NCBI GenBank assembly: GCA_021850095.1
Contig: JAJZRX010000033.1
Span: 1-33,600 of the forward strand
DNA from: Deltaproteobacteria bacterium
GTDB taxonomy: Bacteria; Desulfobacterota; Desulfuromonadia; Geobacterales; Pseudopelobacteraceae
DNA: 33,600 bases
Reading direction: 5' to 3'
Shown: in pieces, positions 19,545 through 28,219 of the stretch
Layout of the letters: each line of letters begins with the position of its first letter
Position numbering within the stretch: position 1 is the first letter of the stretch
Translations under genes and position numbers: made by a program
Notes under the pieces: generated by a model
Seen by the model: the letters and a program-made list of their open reading frames with translations, nothing else
What the model was told of the DNA's origin: nothing
Databases searched by the model: none

Positions 19545-20129
19545 TCACAGGGAAAACGGGCCTTCGCAGACGCTCTGCGGCAGCGCTCTCCGGCCGTTGG
19601 GCGTCTCGCGGCCCCGCAACAGCTCCGGCAGATCCTCGATCCGCCCCGGCCGGCCGATCGCCGCCATGGCCTCCACCTGATATTCGTCCGGTATGTTCAG
19701 CACCGTTCTGGCCCGATCATAGTCGAAACCCTGCATGCCATGCACCACCAACCCCATCAGACTGCCCTGCAGCGCCAGACTCATCCAGGCTGCCCCGCTG
19801 TCGTAGGTATGAGTGCGGCAGGGCTTGCCGTTCTCTAAAGTGGTTTTGGAGATCACCACCAGCAGAGCGGCGGCCCTGCAACACCAGACCTTGTTGGAAT
19901 CGACCAGCAGATCAAAGAACAGCGGCCAGTGGCTGCCGCTACGGGTGGCGTAGAGCATCCGCCAGGGCTGGTTGTTCATCGAGGAGGGCGCCCAGCGGGC
20001 CGCCTCGAACAGTGTCAACAGCTCTTCGTTTGAAAGCTCTTCGCCCGACATGGCCCGCGGCGACCAGCGATCGACGAAAAGAGGAGAAACGGAGTGATCT
20101 GCCTGCCGAATTTCACTGCCTTTGATCAT
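19545..20129 (-). CDS. Nitroreductase family protein
   Basis: This 194-aa protein belongs to the FMN-dependent nitroreductase family, homodimeric oxidoreductases that use NAD(P)H. The N-terminal FMN-phosphate-binding segment is typical: LFEAARWAPSSMNNQPWR (about residues 41-58). The C-terminal part has the family GLVVHGMQGFD and AAIGRPGR elements. The physiological substrate is unknown; nitroaromatics and quinones are common in vitro substrates. AAAGGA lies 8 nt before the ATG. It follows the radical SAM gene after 109 nt and precedes the phosphatase by 14 nt on the same strand. It is of normal length for the short form of the family. Confidence 0.9.
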   Translation of the reverse strand: MIKGSEIRQADHSVSPLFVDRWSPRAMSGEELSNEELLTLFEAARWAPSSMNNQPWRMLYATRSGSHWPLFFDLLVDSNKVWCCRAAALLVVISKTTLENGKPCRTHTYDSGAAWMSLALQGSLMGLVVHGMQGFDYDRARTVLNIPDEYQVEAMAAIGRPGRIEDLPELLRGRETPNGRRALPQSVCEGPFSL

Positions 20130-20238
20130 GGGTCAATTCCTTTCCCGCGTCCGCACATCCCGTGGCACAAACACACGCCCGGGATTCCTTTTTTCAATCC
20201 CCCCTGCCCCGCAGGCAGGTGAGCAATGATACTATGAA

Positions 20239-21603
20239 TTAATGATTCCGCAACAGATGAAATCCCTCCCGCAGCTGTTCGGTCAGTTCGTACCAGCTCC
20301 TGATACCGGCCAATCGACGCAGCAGATAGGAGGGACGCAGGTAAAAGGTGCGCAGAGCCCGTTGTTTGAGTTGGCCGATCTCGGCCGAACTCAAGTGGTG
20401 TGTGTCCATGGCGATGGAGGTTCCGGATTGATCCATGACCGTGACCTGTTCGCTGACCAGCCCATCCCGGATGGCGTTCTGCCGCAGTTCCGTGCCGGCG
20501 CGGGGAACCGCGATATTGAAGGATGCGAAATCACAGTCGATCTTTTTCAGGAAATTGATGGTTTCCAGGGCGGTCTGGCGGGTTTCCTCCGGCAATCCGA
20601 TAATAAAGGTGGCAACGGTCCTGATACCGCAGGATCGGCAGAGCCGGAATGTTTTCAGGACATCCTCCTGGGTGTAACCTTTCTGGTACTGTTCCAGAAT
20701 CAGGCTGCTGGCCGACTCGACACCGAAGATAATGGTGTGGCAGCCGGCCCGCTTCATGGCCTCCAGCAATTCCCGGTCGACCAGGTCTACCCGCGAATAG
20801 CAGACCCAGCCGAATCCAAGCTGTTCCCTGGCCATGGCCTCGCACAACTCCAGCGCCTTGTCCCGCCTGACCCCATAGGATTGATCGATGAAGAACAACT
20901 CCCGTATGCCCAATCCTTTCAGATAGCGCAACTCTTCCAGCATGTTGGCGGCAGGCCGATAACGGTATCCCAGCGAGGCCATGATACAGAACGAACAGCG
21001 ATAGGGGCAGCCGAAGTCGCTCAGGACCGTGGCAAACTCCCGCTGCCGGACAAAGGGGAAACGGTAGTTGGGGGAAGTGAACAGCTCATGGCGCGGAACC
21101 GGTATCGAAAATTCCTGGCCGCGTGGACGCTGATAAGCTGTGTCGCTGTCACGGGATACGATACTGGCGGCCCCCCGGCGGTTGCCATCCAAAAATGAAA
21201 GAATATCATCCGAGGTAAAATCGAGCAGAATGCCGTCAAGAAAGGGATAGCTCTCCAGCCAGCAAGACGGCTCCTCCAGGAATGCGTCACCGCTTACCAA
21301 CAGCGTCCCGCCATGCCGCGCGGCCCGTTCCAGAAAGTCCAGATCATCATAAAGACAGACCGATCCGGCCAGGGACACGATCGCATCCGGGGCACAACAC
21401 CGTACCCGCTCAAGCGTCTCTTCGGCAGTCAGCTTGTCGGCGATTGCATCGCAGACTGTTATCTGGTGGCGTCCGGCCAGAATTCCGCTCTGCATGACGA
21501 GATCTATGGGCTGAAACAGGTAGTTCGATTTTGAGACCTTGCTGCAGTAGTAATCCCGGATAAACGGCTGCGCTCCGGGAGGGTTGAGAAGCAGCACCTT
21601 CAT
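20239..21603 (-). CDS. B12-binding-domain-type radical SAM protein
   Basis: This 454-aa protein has the two-domain layout of cobalamin-dependent radical SAM enzymes: an N-terminal Rossmann-like domain (about residues 1-150) and a radical SAM core with CxxxCxxC at C199/C203/C206 (GCPYRCSFC). Further core motifs are present around FFIDQSYG and IIFGVESAS. The cobalamin-ligand motif DxHxxG is not evident in the N-terminal domain, so B12 may bind base-off without His or not at all. The ATG overlaps the stop of the preceding methyltransferase gene by 4 nt (ATGA), so the two are translationally coupled. Genes around it suggest modification of a glycan or lipid, but the substrate is unknown. Confidence 0.9.
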   Translation of the reverse strand: MKVLLLNPPGAQPFIRDYYCSKVSKSNYLFQPIDLVMQSGILAGRHQITVCDAIADKLTAEETLERVRCCAPDAIVSLAGSVCLYDDLDFLERAARHGGTLLVSGDAFLEEPSCWLESYPFLDGILLDFTSDDILSFLDGNRRGAASIVSRDSDTAYQRPRGQEFSIPVPRHELFTSPNYRFPFVRQREFATVLSDFGCPYRCSFCIMASLGYRYRPAANMLEELRYLKGLGIRELFFIDQSYGVRRDKALELCEAMAREQLGFGWVCYSRVDLVDRELLEAMKRAGCHTIIFGVESASSLILEQYQKGYTQEDVLKTFRLCRSCGIRTVATFIIGLPEETRQTALETINFLKKIDCDFASFNIAVPRAGTELRQNAIRDGLVSEQVTVMDQSGTSIAMDTHHLSSAEIGQLKQRALRTFYLRPSYLLRRLAGIRSWYELTEQLREGFHLLRNH

Positions 21604-22496
21604 GGCCGGGCACCATCTTCCAAGCGGGACAGCTCAAAGAGTTCGCCGGAATATATTCTGAAATTCTGCTGACAAGCGGACTCCGGCAGCAGCTTGGCCA
21701 TCAGCCCGGCCAGAGGTGTCAGCAGCGGAACCGGATAGGTTTGCAGCTGCAGATTGAGATAGGCAAGCGTCAACGTCTTGGTGCCCGGCGTCAGGCTCAG
21801 ACGCCTGAACCCCAGCGGTGTCATCAGCAAAGAGAGTGCATCGGCGCTGAAGTAGAGAAGATGTTCCCGCTTATAGTGCGGCCAGTGCCGGCCCAGCAAG
21901 CGGCGGGACAGGCTGTGCGGATCGGGGGTGGTAATGGCGCCGATCCCGCCCGGTTTCAGAATGCGCGCCACTTCGGCCATGAACGGGCGCACGGCGGCAA
22001 CATGCTCAATCACATCGGTCATGACGACCGCATCAAAAAAATCATCCGCAAACCGAGCCTCGGCAAGCTGACCGGTAAAAATCCGGTCACGGCCGATTTT
22101 ATCCCGGGCGATCTCCGAAGAGTAAGGGGACAACTCCACGCCATGACATTCCCAACCCCGCTGCCGTGCCGCATCCAGAAAGAAACCGGTGGCGCAGCCG
22201 ATGTCAAGAATGCGCCCTTTGGCCGGCAGACTGCGTTCGATACGCGCAAGTTTGTCATGAAAGGTGGCCTGTTTCATCCGCTCGGTTGAATTTTCAGCGC
22301 TGTCGATCCCCCACGAATCGTAATAGTTCTTGTTGTAAATTTTCTCGATTTGATCCGGTGAGGGTGGCGGATGTATGAAGCCCAGTCCGCAGGCGCTGCA
22401 GGAGTAAAATTCCTGATCGAATTTCACAAAACCCCGCCGTGCGGCGGATCCGCACAAGGGGCATCGTGTCTGTTTTTCCAGTTGGTCAGTTGACAT
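21600..22496 (-). CDS. Class I SAM methyltransferase with N-terminal zinc ribbon
   Basis: This 298-aa protein begins with a four-cysteine zinc ribbon (C12, C15, C33, C36) followed by a Rossmann methyltransferase domain. Motif I is ILDIGCATGFF (about residues 96-106). The acidic VVMTDVIEHV motif and the ARILKPGG motif follow in the usual order. Such zinc-ribbon methyltransferases are common in polysaccharide and LPS gene clusters, where they methylate sugars or lipid intermediates. Its stop overlaps the start of the radical SAM gene, and it starts 31 nt after the GT9 gene. No strong ribosome binding site is seen upstream of 22496. Exact substrate unknown. Confidence 0.9.
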   Translation of the reverse strand: MSTDQLEKQTRCPLCGSAARRGFVKFDQEFYSCSACGLGFIHPPPSPDQIEKIYNKNYYDSWGIDSAENSTERMKQATFHDKLARIERSLPAKGRILDIGCATGFFLDAARQRGWECHGVELSPYSSEIARDKIGRDRIFTGQLAEARFADDFFDAVVMTDVIEHVAAVRPFMAEVARILKPGGIGAITTPDPHSLSRRLLGRHWPHYKREHLLYFSADALSLLMTPLGFRRLSLTPGTKTLTLAYLNLQLQTYPVPLLTPLAGLMAKLLPESACQQNFRIYSGELFELSRLEDGARP

Positions 22497-22527
22497 GGGA
22501 ACGGTGTGGGCTTTCTCTGTTTTTTTG

Positions 22528-23703
22528 TTACGGGGCGGCGGCGGGCTGCAACAGTGCCTTGATCACCTGTTCCCGGGTAATGGCCTGCATGCAGACGTTA
22601 TTGCCGCTGCACATGGCTTGTTTGGCGTTATACACATTAAGACAGGGACTGCAGTAAACGCCGGCATAGAAAACGGTATGGCCGGCCCCGCGGGGACCAT
22701 ACAGCAACGGGCTCTCGGGACCGAAGAATGACACCGTGCGGATGCCGAGCGCGGCCGCGATGTGGAGCGGACCGCTGTCATTGCTGATACAGGCATCAGA
22801 CAGCAACAGCAGGGCGATCATTTCGTCCAGCGTCTGCCGGCCCGCCAGATTGAGGCTGTGCGAGCGGGCAGACGGCGACAGTTCGTTGTAGACCGCGTCA
22901 ACATAGTCACGCTCGTCAGCCGAGCCGATCAGCACCATCCGGACGCCGGAATGCCGCGCCAGGGCATCCATCAGGGCCACAAAATTTTCCTTGGGCCAGC
23001 GCCGCTCAAGCGAGAGTTCACTGGCATTGACATTAACGGCAATCATGGCGCCAGCGCCCCCGATTCCGGCCTGACCCAGGGTTTCCCTGACCCGCTCAAG
23101 CGCCGCGGAATCGACACGCGGAGCCGCAAGCGCGGGATCGTCAACCGTGATGCCGATCGCCTCCATCTGGGCGGCAAAGATGTCGCAGACATGCCGGTAG
23201 GGATTGAAATGAACCGGTATGTCAAGCAGGTGCCCACGCCAGATCTGGGGCATATAGTAGCCCACCCGGCAGGCCGCGCCGCTCAGGTACGCCACGATGG
23301 TGGAAAAGCGGGCAAAGAATTCGAGGTCGAACAGATAATCGATTTTCATCCCGCGTATGGCCCATAGATTGCGCAGCGTGTCCGGCACAAACTGCAGCAG
23401 GGATGAGGTTCTGATGGAAAGGACATCGTCAAACAGTTCCAGCCGCCGGGCAAAGGCGACATTAGCGGAAAATGTCAACAGAATGATCCGGCAGGAGGGG
23501 TAACGGGACTTGAGCGACTTCAAAGCCGGGGTCGCCAGCAGTATGCTCCCCATCCCCAGATATTTGGTCACCACAACCGTGCGCGGTTCGGGCCTCAAAC
23601 GGGTACGCGGGAAGAGACGGCGCAGACGTTCAAGCAGATCAAGCAGCAGACAGATCAAGCCGCCCAGATAATAATCGATAGTGCGCATCCGTGAGATCTT
23701 CAT
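22528..23703 (-). CDS. GT9 (heptosyltransferase-like) glycosyltransferase
   Basis: This 391-aa protein belongs to glycosyltransferase family 9, which includes ADP-heptose:LPS heptosyltransferases. Family features are VVVTKYLGMGSILLATPALKSL (about residues 43-64, the acceptor-side loop) and the donor-binding LLLSDACISNDSGPLHIAAALG late in the protein. The C-terminal region contains several cysteines (YCSPCLN, MCSGNNVC) as in other delta-proteobacterial members. It would add a sugar to the inner core or a related glycan at the cytoplasmic face. It starts 10 nt after the end of the PMT-type glycosyltransferase frame, so it is in the same operon. Donor sugar not assignable. Confidence 0.92.
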   Translation of the reverse strand: MKISRMRTIDYYLGGLICLLLDLLERLRRLFPRTRLRPEPRTVVVTKYLGMGSILLATPALKSLKSRYPSCRIILLTFSANVAFARRLELFDDVLSIRTSSLLQFVPDTLRNLWAIRGMKIDYLFDLEFFARFSTIVAYLSGAACRVGYYMPQIWRGHLLDIPVHFNPYRHVCDIFAAQMEAIGITVDDPALAAPRVDSAALERVRETLGQAGIGGAGAMIAVNVNASELSLERRWPKENFVALMDALARHSGVRMVLIGSADERDYVDAVYNELSPSARSHSLNLAGRQTLDEMIALLLLSDACISNDSGPLHIAAALGIRTVSFFGPESPLLYGPRGAGHTVFYAGVYCSPCLNVYNAKQAMCSGNNVCMQAITREQVIKALLQPAAAP

Positions 23704-23713
23704 GCGGCGGTTC

Positions 23714-25353
23714 TCATTTCACCTGGTAGATAACGACGCGCGTGTAGAATCGTTCATCCGCGTAGACGGGTGTCAGTCCGGCGTGCGGGAGCGATGGGTC
23801 AAGCAGATTTAAGAGCTGCGGACGCCGCCGCGGCACCGAGTCGGAATCGATCACAATATGGGTGATCCCGTTGCGTTTCGCATACGCGATGACCTCTTCG
23901 ATCGCTCCATCGGCCAGCGCGATCCAGCCGCGCTCGCCATAATAGCCGATATTGCTCCAGCGCGACATCAGTTTGGCGCTTTTATCCGTGTTGTGCAGAA
24001 ACCAGTGCCCGGTCTGCCGCAGCAGAAAATCCTGCTGGGCGCCCATGAATTGAAACTCGTCACTGGATATTCTTTGATAGACGGGAAGAAACAGGTACCA
24101 GGACAGCAGCAGACTTGCCAGAATCGCCAGGGAAATATTTTTTTCAGGACAGCCGGAATGGACGCCGGTTTTTCGATTTTTTCCCCCAGCAGACTCTCCA
24201 GCCAGGCGATACCTTTGGCGCAGCAACACAGCACCACCATAAAAAACGGCAGGATATAACCGGGTGTGACGGAAATCTTGTCGAACGCCATGACAGGAGC
24301 CAGCATTATCAGGGGACTCAAAAACAGCACAAGGGGGCAGAGAGCGTTCAGCCGCGCCCCCCGCTCCCGCCGGAGCACTTCAGACACCAGCAGCGCCATT
24401 CCCGCCACGGCGAGGAGAAACACCAACACGGGCACGACTGAGTAGGCAACCAGGGCGAACTTACCCAGTTGGGTAAGATACGTTTTTATAAATGCAGCGA
24501 TGCCCGGAAACAGGTTTGAAATTCCGACCGTGCCCGCCACCGCTTCTCCGTAGGTAAGCCCCCCCGGCAGCAGCTTCAGTGAAGCGTCAACACCAATGCT
24601 CGTAACGCCGCTTTTTCCGGATAGCGACCAGTGTCCAGTGGACTGTTTGAGAAAGGAAACATACCAGAAAAAAGGAATCAAAAATCCGGCTGACAAAACC
24701 AGAATCCGTTTGAGCCTCCCTTTGAGTTCACCCGTATCTTTGCAGATCGCATACACCAGCAGGGGGAAATTAAAGGCGAAAAAGAGAATTCCCTCGGGGC
24801 GGGTAAGATAAATGGCGGCCGAGGTCAGTCCGAAGGCGGCCAGTAACGCCGGGGCAGGCTTACCGATGCACCGCAGACCAAGCCAGACTCCCAGAGCGAT
24901 CAGCGCGCCATAGCTGGCCTGGGTGATCGGCTGAAGGGAATAATCGACAAACTGATCAAAGCCGGCCGCCAGCAGGGCGGCGCAGAAAGCGGCACGGGAA
25001 GACATCAGCTGCCGGCAGGCCAGGTACAGTGGCACGACCATGCCGGCGCCCGCAAGAATCGAAGCCCAGCGGGCCCCGGACTCATAATTGCCGGCCACCA
25101 GGGAGGAGAGCGCGATTAAAGCCGGATAGAACGGCGGGAAATGTATTGCGTTGCTGATGCTGAAATTTTCTATGATATTCCGGGCAATGCCGATGTAAGC
25201 GATTGCGTCGGCCTCATGCAAAAAAATCACATGGGGAAACACCAGCCAGAGATAAGCTCGGACGCCAAATGCCACAAGCAGGGCAATGAAGACATGCAGA
25301 GTTGCCGTGATGATTCCAGCATTGCCGGTACGCTTAACGTCCACGCTGCTCAC
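23714..25353 (-). pseudogene. PMT/ArnT-type membrane glycosyltransferase, interrupted by a frameshift
   Basis: Two overlapping frames together encode one polytopic GT39-like protein of about 546 aa. The first frame, from GTG at 25353 (overlapping the rlmI-like stop as GTGA), gives the usual N-terminal half: a first membrane helix, then a luminal loop with FLHEADAIAYIGIARN holding the Asp/Glu pair typical of the family, then many helices. It continues in register to KKIF. The coding signal then moves to the -1 frame with NISLAILASLLLSWYLF and the soluble C-terminal domain ending VVIYQVK. The switch lies at a 7-nt homopolymer (A7 on the coding strand, 24138-24144). One extra A restores the frame. 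It may be a sequencing error, a real mutation or slippage. Such enzymes transfer sugars from polyprenyl phosphate donors. Confidence 0.85.
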
Positions 25354-26525
25354 ACGGCCTGCAGCATAAAACATTTCAGGTATTCCGACTCGGGGAACGA
25401 CAGCAGCACCGGATGATCCGGGGCCTGGGAGCAGGTCTGCACCAGCCGCACCTCGCGCCGGGCCAGGCGGGCAGCCTGGGCCAGCATGTCGCGAAAGGCT
25501 TCGCGCCCCATGTGGTAGGAACAGGAGCAGGTGATCAGATAGCCGCCCGGCCGCAGCAGTTCCAGCGCCCGGCGGTTGACGGTCAGATAGCCCTTGGTGG
25601 CCTCGGCGATATTTTTGCGGCTCTTGACGAAGGCGGGCGGATCCATTACGACCACCTCGAAACACTGCCCTTCCTGATGCAACGAACGCAAGCGCTCGAA
25701 TGCGTCGCACTCCTCGAAGCGGACCTGGTCCAGCACGCCGTTCAGGCGGGCGTTGCCGGCCGCCTGGGCCACGGCCCGGGCCGAAATATCCAGCCCCAGA
25801 GCCGACCGGGCTCCAAAGCAGGCAGCATGCACGGCCCAGCTGCCGTTGTAGCAGAAACAGTCCAGAACATCCTTTCCGGCGCAGATCTCCTTCAGCAGCA
25901 GGTGGTTCTGTTTCTGATCCAGGAAGCCGCCGGTTTTCTGTCCTTCCCGCAGATTGACGCTGAAGCGCAAACCATTCTCCACCATCTCGACGGTTTCCGG
26001 TATTGCGCCCCACAAAAGTTCAACCTTCTCCTCCAGCCCTTCCAGGTTTCTCACCCCGACATCATTGCGGGCAATGATGCCGGACGGCTCGAACACGCTC
26101 CGCAACGCCTCCACGATCTGCTCGCGCCGGCGGTCCATCCCGGCCGAAAGCAGCTGCAGCGACAGACAGTCGGCGTATTTATCCACCACCAGTCCCGGCA
26201 GAAAATCGCTTTCGCCGTAAACGGCACGAAAGGTATCCATGGCCGGGTACAGCCTTCTGCGGTGGGCCAGCGCGGCAGCGATGCGCTGCTGGAAAAATTC
26301 CGCCGAATCAATATCTTCCCTTTGGCGCGAAACCAGCCGGAAAGCGATCAGCGAATGGGGGTTGTAGTGGCCAACGCCGATAAAGCCGCCGCCGGCATCG
26401 TACAACTCGGCCGCAATTCCGACTGTGCATTCCGCGGAGACCTCGCGGATCTCGTTACTGAATACCCAGGGGTGGCCGGATTTGATCCGCCGCTCTTCGT
26501 TTTTTTTCAGGGTGACTTTGGCCAT
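25350..26525 (-). CDS. rlmI: RlmI-like 23S rRNA (cytosine-C5) methyltransferase
   Basis: This 391-aa protein matches RlmI, which methylates C1962 of 23S rRNA in E. coli (396 aa). The order is an N-terminal PUA RNA-binding domain (starting KNEERRIKSGHPWVFSNEI), a central EEHEE domain, and a Rossmann methyltransferase with DVLDCFCYNG as motif I, VVMDPPAFVKS as motif IV and LITCSCSYHM as motif VI. The start at 26525 matches the family; an upstream open extension of 101 codons is not family-like. The stop overlaps the GTG of the glycosyltransferase gene, which links an rRNA-modification gene to the envelope operon. The E. coli target is assumed from homology. Confidence 0.92.
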   Translation of the reverse strand: MAKVTLKKNEERRIKSGHPWVFSNEIREVSAECTVGIAAELYDAGGGFIGVGHYNPHSLIAFRLVSRQREDIDSAEFFQQRIAAALAHRRRLYPAMDTFRAVYGESDFLPGLVVDKYADCLSLQLLSAGMDRRREQIVEALRSVFEPSGIIARNDVGVRNLEGLEEKVELLWGAIPETVEMVENGLRFSVNLREGQKTGGFLDQKQNHLLLKEICAGKDVLDCFCYNGSWAVHAACFGARSALGLDISARAVAQAAGNARLNGVLDQVRFEECDAFERLRSLHQEGQCFEVVVMDPPAFVKSRKNIAEATKGYLTVNRRALELLRPGGYLITCSCSYHMGREAFRDMLAQAARLARREVRLVQTCSQAPDHPVLLSFPESEYLKCFMLQAV

Positions 26526-26582
26526 CGTATCCTCGGTGTGCCGCAAGCAGCGGTACGTTTTGAAGTATTTCAGCCATCGGGC

Positions 26583-26612
26583 TTGACAGTCCACGGCAAT
26601 CCCTTGTACACC
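26583..26612 (+). promoter_or_regulatory. Weak candidate promoter for lysE-rsmI
   Basis: A perfect TTGACA -35 hexamer at 26583-26588 is followed after 18 nt by TACACC (26607-26612), a poor -10 match. It lies in the 157-bp divergent gap between the rlmI-like gene and the LysE gene, about 70 bp upstream of the latter. It is the best candidate seen, not a firm call. Confidence 0.3.
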
Positions 26613-26682
26613 ATTATGGCGGAAATTACAGCACCTATCGAGCCCGTGCCGCCCTTTGAAATAGTGTTGACAGGACCTTACG

Positions 26683-27309
26683 ATGATCGAATCCAAGATA
26701 CTGCTGATGTTTTTTACAACGTCAATCCTGCTGGGCCTCTCCCCCGGACCGGACAACCTGTTCGTGATGACCCAGTCGGCCCAGCATGGGCGCAAAGCCG
26801 GTCTACTGGTCACACTGGGGCTCTGCACCGGCCTGCTGTTTCATACCGCTGCCGTGACCTTCGGCCTGGCCGCCATTTTTGCGGCCTCGGCAGCCGCCTT
26901 CACGCTGTTCAAGTTTGCCGGAGCGGGCTATCTGCTGTATCTGGCCTGGCAGGCCTTCCGGGCCGGAACCATGGACGGCTCACCGGCGGTGGCGGAAAAG
27001 ATCAGCAGTGCCGGCCTGTATCGTCGCGGCATCATCATGAACATCAGCAACCCCAAGGTATCGATCTTCTTCCTGGCCTTCCTGCCGCAGTTCGCCGACC
27101 CGGCCCGGGGATCGCTCCCCTGGCAACTGGCGCTTTTGGGGGTTATTTTCATTATCGCAACGATCATCGTCTTCGGCGCCATCAGTATTCTGGCCGGGAC
27201 GCTAGGGGAACGCTTCAGACAGTCGGCCTTTGCCCAAAGAGTGCTCAATCGCGCCGCGGCAGCCATATTTGCCGGTTTGGCGATCAAACTGGCTCTGGCG
27301 CAGCGCTGA
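26683..27309 (+). CDS. LysE/RhtB family amino-acid exporter
   Basis: This 208-aa inner-membrane protein has the LysE/RhtB pattern: about six hydrophobic segments and the signature LGLSPGPDNLFV in the first helix pair (residues 18-29). It would export amino acids or their derivatives by proton exchange; which one cannot be told. The central segment RRGIIMNISNPKVSIFFLAFLP carries the family NP(K/N) motif. AGGA at 26672-26675 is the ribosome binding site. Its TGA stop overlaps the ATG of rsmI (TGATG), a coupling that probably reflects operon compaction rather than shared function. Confidence 0.92.
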   Translation: MIESKILLMFFTTSILLGLSPGPDNLFVMTQSAQHGRKAGLLVTLGLCTGLLFHTAAVTFGLAAIFAASAAAFTLFKFAGAGYLLYLAWQAFRAGTMDGSPAVAEKISSAGLYRRGIIMNISNPKVSIFFLAFLPQFADPARGSLPWQLALLGVIFIIATIIVFGAISILAGTLGERFRQSAFAQRVLNRAAAAIFAGLAIKLALAQR

Positions 27310-28151
27310 TGCCGGCCGCCACGCTCTACATAGTCGCCACCCCGATCGGCAACCTGGAAGACATGACCTACCGGGCCGTGCGGATCCTGGGTGAAATCGA
27401 TCTGATCGCGGCCGAGGATACCCGCCACTCATTGAAATTGCTGTCGCACTTCGGCATTTCCAAATCCATGACCTCCTATTTCGATCACAACCAGCAGTTC
27501 AAGGGTGAGCGCATCCTGAATACGCTGCGCCAGGGCAAATCGGTGGCGCTGATCTCCGACGCCGGCACCCCCTGCGTATCCGATCCGGGGTATCAGCTGG
27601 TGCGGGATGCCGTAGCCGAAGGGATCGCGGTTGTTCCGATCCCCGGCGCCTGCGCTGCGGTGGCAGCCCTTTCGGCCTCGGGACTGCCGAGCGACAGCTT
27701 TACCTTTGCCGGCTTCCCCCCCTCACGGCAGGGAAAGCGGCGTACATTTCTGGTGGAGATGGCCGCCCTGCCCGGCACGTTGCTGCTGTACGAGGCCCCC
27801 CATCGTCTGGAGGAGACCCTGCGGGACATCCGTGAAGTTCTCGGCGAACGCCAGGTGGTGGTTGCCCGCGAACTGACCAAAATCTTCGAGGAACTGCTGC
27901 GGGGAACTGTAACGGACGTATTGGAATCGGTCAGTCAGGGCAAGGTGCGCGGCGAGGTTGTAGTCCTGATTGCACCGGGCGAGAAAACGGTACCTGAATC
28001 AGTTTCTCTGGAAGACACCCTGCGTCAGCTGATGCAGGATGGAACGCTTTCAGTAAAGGATGCCGCTAAAAAAGCGGCTGAAATCACAGGGGTATCGCGA
28101 AGCGAAGCCTACAGCGCCGCCCTGAAACTGAAAGAAGGCGCGATTTTGTAA
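27309..28151 (+). CDS. rsmI: 16S rRNA (cytidine1402-2'-O)-methyltransferase RsmI
   Basis: RsmI (280 aa) 2'-O-methylates C1402 in the decoding centre of 16S rRNA. It belongs to the tetrapyrrole-methylase superfamily. Diagnostic motifs are YIVATPIGNLEDMT at the start, IAAEDTRHSLKLL (about 34-46), LISDAGTPCVSDPG and PIPGACAAVAALSASGLPSD. The C-terminal small helical domain ends in SRSEAYSAALKLK, typical for the family. The ATG at 27309 overlaps the lysE stop. The same frame is open far upstream, but that extension is antisense to the rlmI-like gene and is not coding. Confidence 0.96.
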   Translation: MPAATLYIVATPIGNLEDMTYRAVRILGEIDLIAAEDTRHSLKLLSHFGISKSMTSYFDHNQQFKGERILNTLRQGKSVALISDAGTPCVSDPGYQLVRDAVAEGIAVVPIPGACAAVAALSASGLPSDSFTFAGFPPSRQGKRRTFLVEMAALPGTLLLYEAPHRLEETLRDIREVLGERQVVVARELTKIFEELLRGTVTDVLESVSQGKVRGEVVVLIAPGEKTVPESVSLEDTLRQLMQDGTLSVKDAAKKAAEITGVSRSEAYSAALKLKEGAIL

Positions 28152-28219
28152 GGAAACAGTGGAATTACAAGCGGATATTGTGCTATGAGTACTCAATTAT
28201 TTTCCCCACGGAGCATTGA

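Noticed and set aside
25354..26013. N-terminal extension of the glycosyltransferase frame on the minus strand
   Set aside because: It overlaps the rlmI-like gene in another frame with Arg/Gly-rich nonsense. The membrane protein begins at the GTG at 25353 or 25344.
26667..26672. Second TTGACA hexamer upstream of lysE
   Set aside because: It lies only 10 nt before the ATG, so it cannot be the -35 of that gene's promoter.
25413..27308. Long plus-strand open frame upstream of rsmI and in its frame
   Set aside because: It is antisense to the rlmI-like gene and then overlaps lysE in another frame. Only the part from ATG 27309 is RsmI.
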